DNA from: Heterobasidion occidentale
Taxonomy: Eukaryota; Basidiomycota; Agaricomycetes; Russulales; Bondarzewiaceae
DNA: 64,000 nt
Direction of reading: 5' to 3'
Assembly (NCBI GenBank): GCA_039111635.1
Contig: JBCAQO010000008.1
Span: 1,550,001 to 1,614,000 of the forward strand
Within the stretch, counting starts at the first letter, position 1. Every line of letters begins with the position of its first letter. Made by a program: the position numbers and the translations under genes. The notes beneath the pieces are model-generated. The model was not told where the DNA came from. It saw only the letters and a list, made by a program, of their open reading frames with translations, and did no database searches. Shown here piece after piece: positions 24,147-37,500 of this stretch.

Positions 24147-24823
24147 CGTGGTTGTAAGAAAAAAAGAGAGGTTAAAGAATTTGCTGTGTTGCTACACAAC
24201 ACATACCTCAGTACGCGGTCATGGGGACCGCGTGCATGTCATCACTCCTATCACTCCTGGTAATGACTAAGCAAATTTGTAGGCTGGGACATGTTGGGGT
24301 CATGCTGAGCAGTGGCGGGTCTCGTGGAGTGGTTTGATGCTCTTGATGGTAACAAAGCGTCGAAGGAACCTTCTCTTATCGTTTCCTGTTCTAAGGCTTC
24401 CAGAATGATACTTATTGAATCTCTAGCGCTCAACAGAGGGCGCCCCAATGTTACCTTACTATTTGCTGGTTCGAGATACAAGGATTGCGAGCGTATATCT
24501 GGAAATCACTGCGCAGTAAGTGGTCAACCCTCCAAGGATGTCCCGGCAGGAGAATAATATCTTCTCTAAGTCTACTGAACCATCCAATATCAGTGGTCGC
24601 TGCAGATAAAAGCTTTTCGGTCAAAGACCTCGAAATGTGTACATAGAAAGCTGCATTTTCAGAGCTCAAGAATTACTGATACATTATACAAACCCTTCTC
24701 CAATTTGACGACTCTTCTACTCGCACAGATCCTTCCTTCCATCAAGAGGTGAAAAAAAAGACAACGAAACACGCCCTCATTGCCTTGATTGAAGATAGAA
24801 ACAACAAGCCATGCGCACCGCTC
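24147..24823. other. Intergenic spacer
   Basis: About 680 bp between the Smr-domain gene (which ends at 24824) and the coiled-coil gene (which starts at 24146), both on the minus strand. It should contain the 3' UTR of the former and the promoter of the latter. A perfect hairpin-like TGCTACACAAC stretch and the direct repeat ACGCGGTCATGGGGACCGCGTGCATG near 24212 (GCGGTC/GACCGC inverted repeat) are the only structures seen. No coding signal was found. Confidence 0.4.
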
Positions 24824-27694
24824 TCATACGTGTGTCAGGGCATCCACGCAGATAGCGCCATCACGCTCACTCCAAGGATACCCCCACCGATGAAGCCATT
24901 CACGGACTCCAGCGGCCAAACGTTCGCGTGACGCTCCGCGTGCAGCATCCTGCGTGCCTGTGTGTTTCTCTTCCCCTACAACCAAATAAGCTGACAATTC
25001 CCGAGCGTCAGTAAGCGCCACATCATACCACTGATCAGCTCACCTAATCCATAGAAATGCTCTCGTTCCAGCTGAACGGGCGATGCATTAGCCGCAGTAT
25101 CGAATGTCAGCAAATAGAGATTGGGAACTCACAGCCAATAAAAAGTCCTCCAGTACCTCGGTCGCCTCGTTTGAATGCAGCCCATGCAAATCTAATACAC
25201 ACTCCGTCCTCTCCTCAGGGCTCAGCTTGCCTTTATCACCAGCGAGATCCGTTCGTGCGACGCCTAAGATTACACCGAATCCTCCTCCACAAGTCTGTCC
25301 CCGGCTTGTCCTGTCCCTAGGATCATCCGACCACCCTGCATCTCTTTCCCTCACAGCTTGCTCGGCCAGCTCGGCACGCTCCCGAACCAGAGTGCGCCCT
25401 GCCTCAGTCATCTCTGTGGCCATTTTGTTATTCAAATCGTGCCCTTCCCGACTGAAGCGCTTAGCGGCAGCGCCATCACCACGCCTCCATGCATCAGCAG
25501 CACGCGATAAGCAGGCATTGCGCGCTGCGCCCAGCTGCAGCGCTCGCGCACGATAAGCCATGTACAGACGATTAACCGATTCGCCGGTCGGTAGCGTGGG
25601 TAGGAGAGTCGGCGGCCGCAGCTTCAGACGTGGTGAAGGCTTTGGAGCGACAATAGCTGTGCGATGATGAAGTGATTCCGCAGCGCTCCCCATGGCTTCT
25701 CGCCGTGCGGCGAGTGTGGCTTGATCTCTAGGCTGATATGCCATGGCTGGTGAAGTCGGTGCGGCTTTCTTGACAGCCGTTGCAAACCGAGTCCGCCCAG
25801 GGTCGTGGTGACTTCTATCGCTGCGCCCGTAGAAACCTCCACGCCGCGCTTTGTCATCCTCGGCAAAACCAAGTACGGGGAATTCATCTGGGGGAGGACT
25901 GGCGTTCCTGATATTTTCATTATTGTTCAGATCGGCTCGCGCCAACGAAGCGGTCAAACCAGATACATCGACGTCCTTTGGCAGGTGGTGTAAAAATTCA
26001 CAGTTCTCCTGCTTGGCACATGTTCCGCGCAGCCAGAAGCGGCAGAGAGCGCGTTCAAGGTCGTGACTACATTTAAACACGTCAGCAACAGGAACGCAAA
26101 GAGAGAAATATCGATAGACTGGCCTAAAACGACAATCAGCCCTTAAACATTCACCCGCCAGGAAATATCTGCAAACTCTGTTGCCTGTTGGGACTGGCCT
26201 ACCATTTACATACCTAAGCGAGTTCCTCGCACTACCCACGTTCATTTGATTTCCGGCCCTCCCACCACGAATGAATCCTGCAGCACCCGCTCCATCACGA
26301 GATACCAACGACACTCGACCACCCATGTTTTGATATTTAGGCGAGCTATGATGTTGTGGTGATGCTGTGCGGTCGACAAGCCATGCCATGGCCCTTTCAA
26401 AGTCATAGCCATTATTGGCAAGAGCGTCCTCGAGCTCCGAGGGAGCGAGGGAGGCTCCGAAGACCGAAGATAGTACATCGAACGGCGTCATCCCATCCGT
26501 CAGTAGATCTGCTGCATCAACGTCTACTCCTAGATTGCTGTCTTGAGAAGGCTGAGATCCGTACGACGGGGGGGATAGCTGCTCGGGCGCATGAAATCTG
26601 TCCATAGACCAAGAGGAGTTTGAGCTCGGCGAGTTGCTCCACTGCGGGTCAAAGTCGGGATTAGACACGGGATGGAATGACCTAAGGGTCGAAGGGGTCA
26701 TCGTCGTCGTCGTCACCGGGGTGGATAGTCTCGCGAAGAGAAGAGGTGGGTGTTCCCGAGCGCGAGAGAAGTGTACTATCAGGGACAAGCGGCGCAGCGA
26801 TGGCAAGATTCGATGTCGCTCTAGATGGGTTATGAGCCCAAAGGTCAGGAGAGGGGGTCTCAGCCCTCAGTCCGGATAGAGTGCTTGGGTTGGACGAAGC
26901 CGCAGACAAAGGTCGAGGATGGGGTCTGAACTCGGAGGCTTTAGCGTTAAGCAGTCGAGGTGATGAAAGAGGTGATGACGGTAGACTGCTTGCGAACTGC
27001 ACGTATGCCTGAGGCATGGCGTATGAGAACGTCGGAGAGGCCGCAGGAGAGTCAGTGTGGGCACTATGGGCGGTCATGTATGACGATTGCCCGTGCCCGG
27101 TAACGAGAGGCGAAGTGATAGGTGTGTGTGGTCTACGAAATACATAAGCAAGAGGAGAACTAGGAGCTGAGTTGGGAGTATCTGGGCGGTTTGGAATCAA
27201 TCGGGTGGAATGAGAGGACGCGCGAGAAGAGGGGCGCGAGATGGGACGGCGGCTGGGGGTGAGGTAGAGAAAGGGTACGCCAGCGACGTCGTCCCTATGT
27301 TTATGCATAAGATCTAAGACATTCTGTTCGAGCTAGACATAAGGATGAACATGGTGACCTCGAACTGAAATCTGGGCGCACTTACAGCCTCATCGTCTAA
27401 GCCGCTGTAGGTATCCTTGAGCAGCCTTTTGAGCTCATCCTCATGTTCATGATCAAGAAGACTAACGACCCTGGCAACTAAGGTCGGACTGACACGATTC
27501 AGATCGTCGCCCTCAGCGTCACTGTCATAGCTGTCCGCGGGCTTGTATTGGCGTGCTAGCGCCGACAACTGTGCGCGAGTGTGGGGGAAGCGAGGAAAGG
27601 ATGGCGATACATCGTGACCAGAGGTGGAACCAGAATCTGATATACTACCAGAGTCTGATAGAGGCGGAGGGACCGAGAGCAGAGAGGACAACAT
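24824..27694 (-). CDS. CUE/CCCH zinc finger/DUF1771/Smr-domain protein
   Basis: Probably an RNA-binding factor with a nuclease-like Smr domain. From ATG 27694 come an N-terminal helical region (QLSALARQYKPAD, LVARVVSLLDHEHEDELKRL), a long disordered Ser/Pro region, a CUE-like helix set (FDVLSSVFGASLAPSELEDA), and two CCCH fingers, the first split by an intron (CRYFLAGECLRADCRF + SH) and the second CRFWLRGTCAKQENCEFLH. Then come a DUF1771 helix pair (RARALQLGAARNACLSRAAD) and an Smr domain beginning VLDLHGLHSNEATEVLEDFL. An intron near 25035-25100 leads to the last exon, AYLVVGEEKHTG...ICVDALTHV, with TGA at 24824. The frame breaks at an in-frame TAG (26682-26684) after DDDDDPFDP and resumes one base over as LRSFHPVSN. 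No intron fits, so an extra base or a programmed shift is possible. Confidence 0.85.
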
Positions 27695-28297
27695 GTATTA
27701 CGTCGTTGTGACTAGAACTGAGAGGATGGCTCTCGTTGAGAGCTGCGTGAAGCATGAACTGACAGTCCAAGGCTACAGAACTCTTTGTCGCTGCCCAGGT
27801 CGATGAGAGAAAGTGTTGGACGATGTTCGAGTCGGTCGCACAGTTGGTCAGCCGGTTTCGGCGCTTCATTTCGCTTCGTTTATTACGTGTTATTTTCCTG
27901 TCATGTAAGTCCCATTGATAACCAGGTGAAGTCGCTCAAACGATTAAAGTTCGACACTCCTCTTGTCTCGATCTTCCATTCATAAGTTGCACGCACATGG
28001 ACAATGTATGCAAATCCGGCGATGACTGTGACCCTTGCGAAGAACGGCAGTGCCGTTCCGAGTTCAGCCCCCGGCGAACATTGGATAGCTCAAATCTGCT
28101 ACCTTCCACCGAAAAAAGTCTATATTGATAAATACCCAGGATCGAATACAGGTGACCTACGCAGAGAGGGGCTCTAGAACACTAGGCAAGTAATAGCGGT
28201 ACAACTTTTGCGAAAAAAAAAAATACACTAGGAAAGATATCCAAACGCCTATACAGCAGACCGAAGAAAAGACAACGTCCCTGAAATGAGGCAATGT
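27695..28297. other. Intergenic spacer with Smr-gene promoter
   Basis: About 600 bp between the Smr-domain gene start and the end of Zn2Cys6 paralog B. A poly-A run lies at 28214-28225 and a pyrimidine-rich stretch near 27970. It should carry the promoter of the Smr gene and the 3' UTR of paralog B. No gene or RNA was recognised. Confidence 0.4.
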
Positions 28298-31200
28298 TCA
28301 TGTCATCCCAAGCTGCGCGACAAACTCCTGCCATGTGCCCTGCATCGACTCCGGCGTTGTTGCCGACGAAGAGTGCCCCCGCGGCTCCTCGGACATCACC
28401 CCGTTCATGTCCATGGTATAGAATCCTTCCATTCCCATCCCGTTCATCCCACTCGCGCTGTAGTCAAACACGGGAAAATACTGCGGGAATGTCAAGTCGA
28501 GCGCATTTTGCTGCTGCTGCTGCATTGGCTGCGTGGCCTGTGGCTGAGAAGGTTGATATGATACAGAGGTGCCAAAGTTAGGAACAGGAGTGAAATCGAA
28601 AAGCGAGGGGTCCGGTTGCTGGAATTGCAATGTGGTGGCGGCGTTGCTGGGAACGCTATGAGAATGGGCCTGCGCCGGGAGACCCACAAGGGCGCCACTG
28701 CCCACTGCGAGACCCGATGTAGCCGACTGAATGACCATTGGGACGGTGTTCATCGCGTTCGGCATCAATTGTGATGAATTGGCGCTGGGCATAGGCGGTA
28801 CGAACGTGCGCAGATAGTCAACCACGTTGGGATGCATAGAGCTTTCGCTGGCTTGGTTTAACGGCAACGGTACGACCGGGTTCATGGAAGTAGGCGAATG
28901 CTCCATGAGGATTGGGGACGAAGCAGCAGTTGAATTCTGGTTCTTGGAAACCAGACGCATCTTGCCCCCGAGCATGAGAAGCTCATCGTTTTCTTCGTCT
29001 TCGTCTACAGACGACGTCGATGGTGCGCGCGCTTTGTATCGCGATGTTGGAACGCCCTTGCCATCCCTGAACGTTTGCAGACTCGTGCGGGCCTTCTGAC
29101 GCAGCTTCATCATGATTTCCTGAGATACGGCCCTCCTTGAACGATAGATACTTGAGTGTTAAACATGGCAACGTACCAACACCTTCTCCGCTCTGAAACC
29201 CTGGGCCGTCCTCGAGAAGAGTTCGCAAGCTGAATCCAGCTGAACGAGAGCGGAGGGAGCTAGACTCATAGAGGGACATCGAGTGACAATCGCGCCCAGA
29301 ACAATCTTCAGCAAACATATCAGCTGCCATTTCGATTTCTGATGCAATCTGGGATGCTCACCGCGCAAGAGAACATATGTGTCCACAGGAACCACATTCT
29401 CTCAATAGGCTCTTTGGCTTGAGAGTGCAAATTGCGAATAAGCGCGACAAGGGAGCCCGCACTGCGGTACGCTGCAATGACAGAAGTCCCGTATGGGCTC
29501 CCAAGAGGATCTTTGGGATGATCGCTGAGTGCGCGTGCGAAGAAGCTGCGATGCATGTATAGTAGATCTACAAACGCAAGCCGATGAGATGAGATGAGAA
29601 TGCTTCTCCTTAAGCTATATCATGCAAGTCTTGCTTGATGATCGGGAGAAAGGAAAATGGGTGCTTACTCATCTCGCGCACCGCTAGGACCAGATGACGC
29701 TGCATGATGAGCGGCACAGACTCAGGGACCAGATTGAGTTGAGACTCGGTGGAGTTTCCAAAGCCAGCGATTTGAAGAATGGGAGGAACTGGACATGCTC
29801 GCAGCTTGCGATCCAGCTGGAGGATTGTGGCGTAGGTGGGTGTCTTGGCGCCGAAAGCCTGGTCATGCACGACCGACATCCCAATAGAAGAAAATCGGTG
29901 TTTCCAGGCGTGGACTAAAGGACAAAAGGAGATAAAAGTTGATTAGATTTTGTAAAATACCGTAAAAATGCCACGATGTCACTCACAAGCTTCTTCTGTT
30001 GCCGGAATATTCTGATGGGGCAGCTTACAGTCGATCTGGGCCATCACGAAAGCTGGAGGTCGTCCGAAGGTGAGGCACTGGAACAGATTTGAGAATAAGC
30101 AGGGCTATATGCCGCTATGAGACCGTCTTCATACCTGCCAAGAATCATACACATACAACTCCCAGAAAATTTCACGCCTTTTGCGGGTTTCCTCGGGCTC
30201 AATGTCCAATCGGCCAGTATCGCGGTCTAATTTCCGCAAGGCGTTATTTGTGAATCGAGCGCCCTAATGAGTTTGATCAAAAGATTACTCACGTAACCCA
30301 ATCTGTCAAACGTAACGTTAAGTCAGCCAAGTTTGTGACGGCATGAGATAAAGTGATTCCTTACGCCCTGCGCCAGCTTGACAGCCATGCCCATGATGGC
30401 CCAGCGAGAACCGGCGTTCGCGCCGTGTCGATCAGCGAAAAACAGGTAAAAAGTCATCAGGAACTGCAAGGTGAACGCTCAGTCCGCGAAAATAACAGGT
30501 GACCGGCCTGCGAAAACTTACCAGCGTCTGCACGGTGCCCAAGGTTGGCTCATCAAAGACGCTGTTCTGAAACAGCGTCGCACGCGCTAGCTGGTGATAT
30601 TTCTCTGCCTCTATGCTGTACGCAGGTAAGCGCGAGTCCATGAGACAACCGATGGCAAGGACCATGAACATGAGCGCTAAGCGTTGGGAGCGAATAATAA
30701 GCGGCTCGTCCGGCGTCGTCATCGAGACCTGAGACTTGTAGATTGCCGAATATACCGTTTCGTTGAAATCGGCTGGCTGAATGGGATTATACCTGGATCA
30801 AGATCATTAGGATATTTTTAGCTGATCATCTGGAGCAGCGTACATCCATGCCGCATGGGAGAAATAGATGTCGCGAAGCTCGGCAGCCTTATCCGCGGGT
30901 GGAAGATACCAGTACAGACTGCGAAGTCTGTCGTTGATCGCATCGGACGACTGCTGATTCATAGGAGCAAGGCGGAAAGCCGAGCTTATCTCGAGGATTT
31001 CAGGAGGAAGTATCTTCTTGAGCTCGGCACTTCGGTCGTCGGGGTTTTCTTCTTCCATATCCTCGTTCTGAGAGGTCGAGGTGAATCAAGTTGTTCGAGG
31101 TGTCGTCAGAAGACAAAGACCCTACCTGGAGAAAATACTAAATCGGGATATATCGAGGTCAGAACAACATGTCAGAGGAGTTCAAAAAACAAGACGGACC

Positions 31201-31876
31201 CAAGAATTGGCTGGTTGGCCATAGTACTTGGTTTGGCCGGTATGTGAGATTGATAAGGTTCCGAACGAGTCCACGTCGTCTGGATTTGTGTCGTCGTCCT
31301 CTGGTTGATTTGTGATGGTGTGGCTGCGTAACGACACGTCTCGTTGAAGAGGAGCCTTGACCCGCAAGAGGTCTTCGGAGAGAAGAGGATGTGTGTCGGA
31401 AGCGGTTTGGTTGTGAGACGCGCGGAGGGCATCTTCGAGTTCACGGACGCGTGTACAGAGTTCGGTAATCTTCTCGTGGAGTTCTTGGGTGGAAGCGAGG
31501 ACAAATCTAAGAGGCGGTGGTGAGAAGTGTGGGGAAGGTAGGAAGAGGTTGGGACATACCGGTTTCCTTGACCGGTAGTGAGAGAACCTATGACGCGGGT
31601 AAGAAGGGGAAGAAAGCCCGATAGAGAAGCAGAGCGAAGTACCGTCGGGACAGATGGCCCCGCAGCCACGCTTGACGCAAGAGCTGCAGGGGATGTTGCG
31701 ATCGCAGCGAAGCTTCAATCTGTAAGCAGTAATGAGCAGGCAACAAGGCGGAAGAACGGACGGAAATGAGACCTTCTGCACTCTGCGCACGAGAGCCTGG
31801 TAGCGCCACGTCTGCGCTTCTTCACGGGTTCTAGAGCGGGGGTTGGGGGATCCTGACGCTTGAAGGAGGAGGACAT
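28298..31876 (-). CDS. Zn2Cys6 fungal transcription factor, paralog B
   Basis: This regulator matches paralog A along its whole length. From ATG 31876 (MSSSFKRQDPP) a basic patch KKRRR precedes the Zn2Cys6 domain at about residues 30-58 (CAEC, LKLRC, PCSSC, GCGAIC), interrupted by an intron at the same place as in paralog A (after CAECRR). Then come SLTTGQGNRF, the coiled coil LHEKITELCTRVRELEDAL, the middle-homology region (RLALMFMVLAIGCLMDSRLP), and a C-terminal exon (28298-29113) with the shared ELLMLGGKMRLV block (ELATLGGKTRFV in paralog A). A glutamine-rich stretch (about 28510) replaces the Ser-His repeat. The two genes share strand and intron positions and flank two unrelated genes, which points to local duplication followed by divergence. 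Ligand and targets are unknown. Confidence 0.88.
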
Positions 31877-32669
31877 TGTCGTGGGAGAGGGGAGAGGGGA
31901 GAGAGGACGGAGGGTATGTGCACCGAGGCCAGTAAATAGCGGATGGGCGCTTGATCACAAGTCGGGCACTTGGCTGCACCCGCTGACCGGCGCTATTGCC
32001 CCTTTCTGATGACGACGTTATGTAAGTCATATCATTTCGAAACCCACCGCGGCCAATGGCATCCCGTCCCCGATCAAATCCAATCTCGTTCTCGATCCTT
32101 CCAGCCCGTCCTCCCAGTGTCTTCCCTCTGCTTGCAGCTGCAAAACATTCTTGAGATTTCATTAGTCCTCAACGAGCCCTTGCAAACAGTCCTCTGTTGT
32201 CCATCAATCGGCAAATACACCATCACCATTTCCAAATCATTCCCAGATCCATGTCGGGCGATATGCTCGTGCACTCATGTAGCCATGCCGAGGATGCACA
32301 AGCACAGCGGTGCACAGAGATATCACAATGCATCAGACTCTCCATAAAACAATATATTGCTTGCACCGCCCAACTACTAGTCCCACACTTATCGTCAGTC
32401 CCGGAAACGCGCAATTTTATTTGAGGGTCTGCGCATGCGTGAATTTGCCCACCGGCTCTTTGCTGTCGTAAAGTCCTGGTCGCAGTCAGCCATGGTGACG
32501 AGAGCGTATTTGATCCCGCTGCGCTGCGCTGCAAGAGAGAGAGAGAGAGGGTCGAGCAGCAGCGATGTGGATGGCGCGCACGTGGGCCGTGAATGAATTA
32601 TCGCTGGAACGCGTCAGTCTGACACCGTGCGCCGCCTGACCTCGCCCCGTTTTCCTCCCTCAACCACCG
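31877..32669. promoter_or_regulatory. Divergent promoter region, Zn2Cys6 paralog B and Rho3
   Basis: About 790 bp between two divergently transcribed genes, so both promoters must lie here. A (GA)n tract occurs at 32529-32550 (GAGAGAGAGAGAG) near the Rho3 side. No TATA box or known operator was recognised. Confidence 0.5.
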
Positions 32670-33978
32670 ATGCCACTGTGCGGAAGCTCCTCCAGATCAC
32701 CAGCATTCGGCCGCGGCCGTCCAGTCCGTCTCTCCGTCCTTGACAAACCGTTTCTGGATCGCTGACGCCGCATGTGATCCAGCTACAGAGGAAGGTTGTC
32801 GTGTGCGGGGATGGTGCCTGTGGTCCGTTGCTCCCTTTCTTTCTTTGGTATATCTCCCATCCATATCACATCCCTCCAAGGCAAAACATCGCTGCTTAAT
32901 GTCTTCACGAGGGGCTTCTTCACCCAAGTATAGTGTGTCCCTCTCTCCGTCCTCACCCATCCCTCCCTGCTGCCACCCCCGCGCGCTCGTCCTGACATCC
33001 GTCCGACAGTGAACCCACTGTTTTTGAAAATTATGTACATGACCTATACGTTGACGACCAACTCGTGGAATTGAGCTTGTGGGACACTGCTGGTACGCCA
33101 AGTTCCCATCCCCACCTAGAACTTAATCTCACTCCACCATCACCTTCCCTCTCGTCGTCCTCAGGGCAAGAAGAGTTCGACCGTCTGCGGTCCCTCAGCT
33201 ATGCGGAAACACACGTCGTCATGATATGCTACTCCGTGCGTCCCTCCTCGTCCGATCTCCGTCCCGTCGCATGTTCCGATTCGGCGTTTGACCGCCTCTC
33301 CAACAGGTCGACAACCCAACCTCTCTAGAAAACGTAGAATCCAAGGTCCGTCCATTGCCTTTTCTCTCACGCGCTTTCGCCACGCCCGAATTGCACCTCT
33401 CATCGCCATGCCCTCGTCGTCACAGTGGATAGACGAAATTCTAGAATATTGCCCCGGTGTCAAAGTACGTTGAGCAGTCGGCCGCTTGTTCCCCGACCAT
33501 CGGTCTCACGTCCTGTCACGTCTCTCATCACCCGTGATAGCTCGTCCTTGTCGGTATGTCCATCCCCGTGGCTCCACCGCTCCACAAGTGTCTCACTCGT
33601 GATGTCGCGCTCGCATCACCATCCTCACGATTTCCATTCCTAGCCCTGAAATGCGATCTGCGAGACGATCGCGCAGTCAAAGAACGACTTGCACGATACG
33701 GCATGCAGCCCGTGCAGTACGAGGAAGGCCTCTCCGTCGCACGTCGAATACGAGCCTCTCGCTATCTTGGTACGCACAGTGCCTCTCCTCTCGCACCCTG
33801 GCCTCCCCCCATATCATCGTGTTGAATGCTGCCACTCCCCTCGTATTCAGAATGCAGCTCAAAGCACAATCGTGGCGTCACAGAAGTATTCTACGAGGCC
33901 GCGCGTGTCTCTCTCACAACACGCGCAAAGGGCGCCGGCGGCTACACCGGCAAGAGTGGAGGCTGTGTCGTCATGTAA
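32670..33978 (+). CDS. rho3: Rho3-type small GTPase
   Basis: Rho3 GTPases act at the plasma membrane in polarised growth, exocytosis and actin organisation. Ten exons were read: 32670-32723, 32783-32822, 32881-32932, 33010-33092, 33165-33235, 33307-33345, 33426-33464, 33541-33553, 33644-33769 and 33851-33978. They sum to a frame-consistent 214 residues. Motifs in order are P-loop GDGACGKTS, effector loop YEPTVFENY, switch II WDTAGQEEF, the Rho3-like [17 protein letters not shown], nucleotide-base motif LKCDLR, ECSSK, and the prenylation box CVVM at the C-terminus. The Rho-type insert is also present ([15 protein letters not shown]). MPLCGS precedes the P-loop as in basidiomycete relatives. 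The gene converges on clathrin heavy chain and diverges from Zn2Cys6 paralog B. The intron density, with one 13-base exon, is notable. Confidence 0.95.
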
Positions 33979-34572
33979 CGACATACCATCACCCCCTTGC
34001 TGTCCCTCACGTCCTCCCTCACGTCCTTCACGCTGTCTCCTTCCCCCTCGCCGCCGAAACGGACGTTTGGATACCCCCCGATACCTATGATCCGTGGTTG
34101 CCCTCCCGTCGGCCCATCTCCTGGTCAATCATCGTCTTGTTTTCCTCTCGCTGTTGACAGGTTTTCGATTGTTGATTTTTTTTCTGCCCGTTTCGTCTTC
34201 TTACGGTCTATATACATGTTTACAGCGACGTGCTTCCGCGCCTACGTTCCCTTTTTATCCCGATCCCATCCACCCTACACACCACATCATGTCCGCGCTG
34301 TACTGATTTTGTATGCATAACCATACCTTACCACTCGCTATTATCTCTGCCCCGGATATTCATGACACTGTTGACGCCCCACAGAACTTAATTGTGTCCT
34401 CGTACAATTGACAGTATCGTTACATCATCGTTCACTCTACTTTGCGATGAGAAAATAAAAATGAACATCCGATATCCAGAACGAGCACGAAGACATAAAA
34501 AGTTTCGAGAAACAGCGACATTATGCGAACAGTTGTACATGTATAAAGTCTCGATCAGGCCGCCTTGCTTAA
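33979..34572. other. Convergent intergenic region, Rho3 and clathrin
   Basis: About 590 bp holding the two 3' UTRs, one from each strand. It is pyrimidine-rich to about 34300 and then AT-rich with AATAAA-like words (34454-34460). No gene, RNA or repeat was seen. Confidence 0.45.
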
Positions 34573-37500
34573 TCAATACCCAGCGAATCCAGTCATTTGC
34601 TGCACAAGATCATATGGTCGATCAGTCAGAAGGATCTGACAGACAGTGATCATCTACTCACTGGAGCAAAGCCGCCCATACCAACTCCGTTCATCATCGG
34701 TGGAGGAGCCTGGCTTGGATATCTACGGAACATGCCACAACGGACGTCAGAACAGACACAAGGCCAATCCAGGTGACTCACCCGTTGCCCTGTGTCAAGA
34801 GCAGACGGTTGCCGAAACCAGGGTTGATGATTGGAGCGTCCGCCTCCTGCTGCTCCTTTTGAGACTCCTTTTGAGACCTCTCCTTGACCTCCTTCTCCAA
34901 GCTTGCCAACTACATAGCAAGACCGAGCGTGTGGTCAGACTCCGCCTATCCATGTCCAATGAAACACTCACTTTGTCCACCAATGTCCGCTGATTTTGGA
35001 TTTTGTAGGGCATGTAGAAATCATTCAGTCCGTGCTGCCATGACAGCTCCTCTACGACGTCCGACCGCAACAGGTCAAAGCAAATATACAGCAGCGCGGC
35101 GAAGCACTCCTTGTTGCCAATATCCACGAAGTAGGATAAGAGGTCTTCGGCGACTTCTATTGATGCTGACGTGGCCGCAGTGACCATAGCGTCCTTGTAG
35201 AGCTTGTCTTGCTTCGATAGCGCAAGGGACTCCTCCCACCGGTTGTTTTTCTGGACAGTGATATTGAATAAAGGCAAAGCGGGAGTGTTAAGCGCGAAAC
35301 AGAACAGACCTTGTACAGATGCGCAGCAAGTCGTCGGAACTCAAGCAGAACATGGCGCTCTAATCGCTTTGCAAGCGCGATATTGTCGAAGTTGTCGAAG
35401 CTATCGATCGAGTCCCGGAGAGTCTTGTAGTCCTCCTCTTCGATCAACAAGTCGTTGTATGCGTCATTCACGGCCTCGATGTTCAACTAGGTTCAGTCAT
35501 CAGCTTTCAGCAATCATCGTAGAGACCAAAGGGCGTATATGACATACGTGTTGGACAGCGATAAGATATGACCGGATAAGAGGAATGTGATCTATTTGAC
35601 GGAACATGCGAACTACGCGATCGTGAGAAATGCGAGGAATGAGGACCGTGAGGAGATCGGTGAGTAGCGTCGGCTGCTCTTGGAGATAGAACGATAAAGC
35701 CTTGTAGTAGCTACAAAAGAATTGAGGTTAATTTGGGAGTAAATGATGAGAGGCCGAGACCTACATCTCTACGTTGGCTACACGAACAACGACATCCTTG
35801 AACTGGTTGTGCTCCCAAGCGTCCGCAGAGCGTTCAATCATGGCCAAGGCAGCGTTATCGTATTCGTCATATTTGACGTACAGCAGGACCAGTTCCGGCC
35901 AGAGGTGTGCCTTCTCGCTAGCTTTGATAACCTTGGGGATGTTGATGCGAGAGACGAACAACTTCAGATGCTCCATCACTAAGAACAGCGTCAGCTAATT
36001 TCATGCCAAGAAGCTGTAAAAAAATCATACATTTATCCGGTCGGTATTTGCTATAGAGGATAGCGAGCTCGGTGAAGATACCCATCTACAAATGAAGTCG
36101 GTAAGATGATATGACGCTGGACGGAAAAGAAAACGTACATGAGCACGTTCAAGGCTCAAACCAGCTTCCAGCAATGATAGGATCTCATCGAAGTGACCTT
36201 TCCGTTCGTAGCCGTGGATCAATCCCGAAAGCTCCTCCTACAAAGCGAGGTGAATTATGGATAGACTTCAAACTTTTTACAGATTACTCACCGCATGCAC
36301 AATGATATTGAGACCACAGATCTGCGCCTGGATAAAATGAGGTCAGCGATCGCCGCCAGAATTCCACAGCGATGTACGCACCAAGCGGAACTCCGACTTC
36401 TCCAAGCAGGCAGCGTGTACTTGCTTCCATACCCTGGCGAATAATGAGTGTTTCACTCACAAATGAAGGCGATGAATGACTGACTGTGTATTACCGGCTT
36501 TACGAGCACTCTCCACAGCGGACTGGTTCTCACCAAGATAGATGAGAGTCGTTGCAAGACGGGCCCAGTTCGAGATGCTGGAAAAGAGCAGCTTCGCAGC
36601 CTGATACAGTTCGTCCTCGAAACACTTCTCTCCCACTTCGAGTACATCTGCAACGTTCGTCATGTTCAGGAAATCCTCCATGTCATGGAGGCGGTCGGTC
36701 TTCGCATATGCATACGCCAACTCGGTATCGACCTTCGGCTCACGGAGAGTCTTGCGGGCCATTTGGAGGAACCGAACAAGATCGTCGTGCTTGCCAGCAT
36801 GGTTCGCAATCTCAATGACTTCAGGGAAGTTCGACGGATCCTCTGCCTTGATGTAGGAATCTAAACAGTTCGTGATGAGCGTGAGTACACATAACGAGTA
36901 GATGCGAAAAATTCTGAGCACCAATCGCGTCCTTGATCCGCAAGCCATCAAGCTGAGCCTTGGCGAGTCGACTCCAAACCTCAGGCCGGTTGACTTTGTT
37001 GGCATAGTCGAGACCACGGTCAATAGATACAATGTACTCCACGAGGACGTTGATAGCCTCGGCATGTTGTTCGTACTTCTTATAGATCGTGAGCGCCTCC
37101 TCGTACAGCCCGTGGTCAGTCGCAATCTTCGCAATTTCCGCGCTGTCGTAGTTCTGGAGCTTGTTGATGTAGTTGACAACCTTGCCCTTGTCCGCACGGA
37201 TCGCTGTCAGCAACATCAAGTTCTGGAGGTTGCGGTTCTCGCTGAAGGGCGAGGGCTCAATAATGATCTTCTCCAAGAGCTCGATGAGCTCGATGGGCAA
37301 GTCAGCAGAGAGGAATGCCTTGACAGTGACAGAGACATCGTCGGGGTCCGTGCACTCTGGGATGGCAGTGGCAGTGATCTGCACAGAGACACGGTTAGCG
37401 ATGTGAATATTGTAAAAACCACGTTTCCAAAGGACTGCACACCTGATCTATAAGCTGACGGCGGTGCATGTTCTCGGAGGACAAGACCTGCGCCCAAAGA

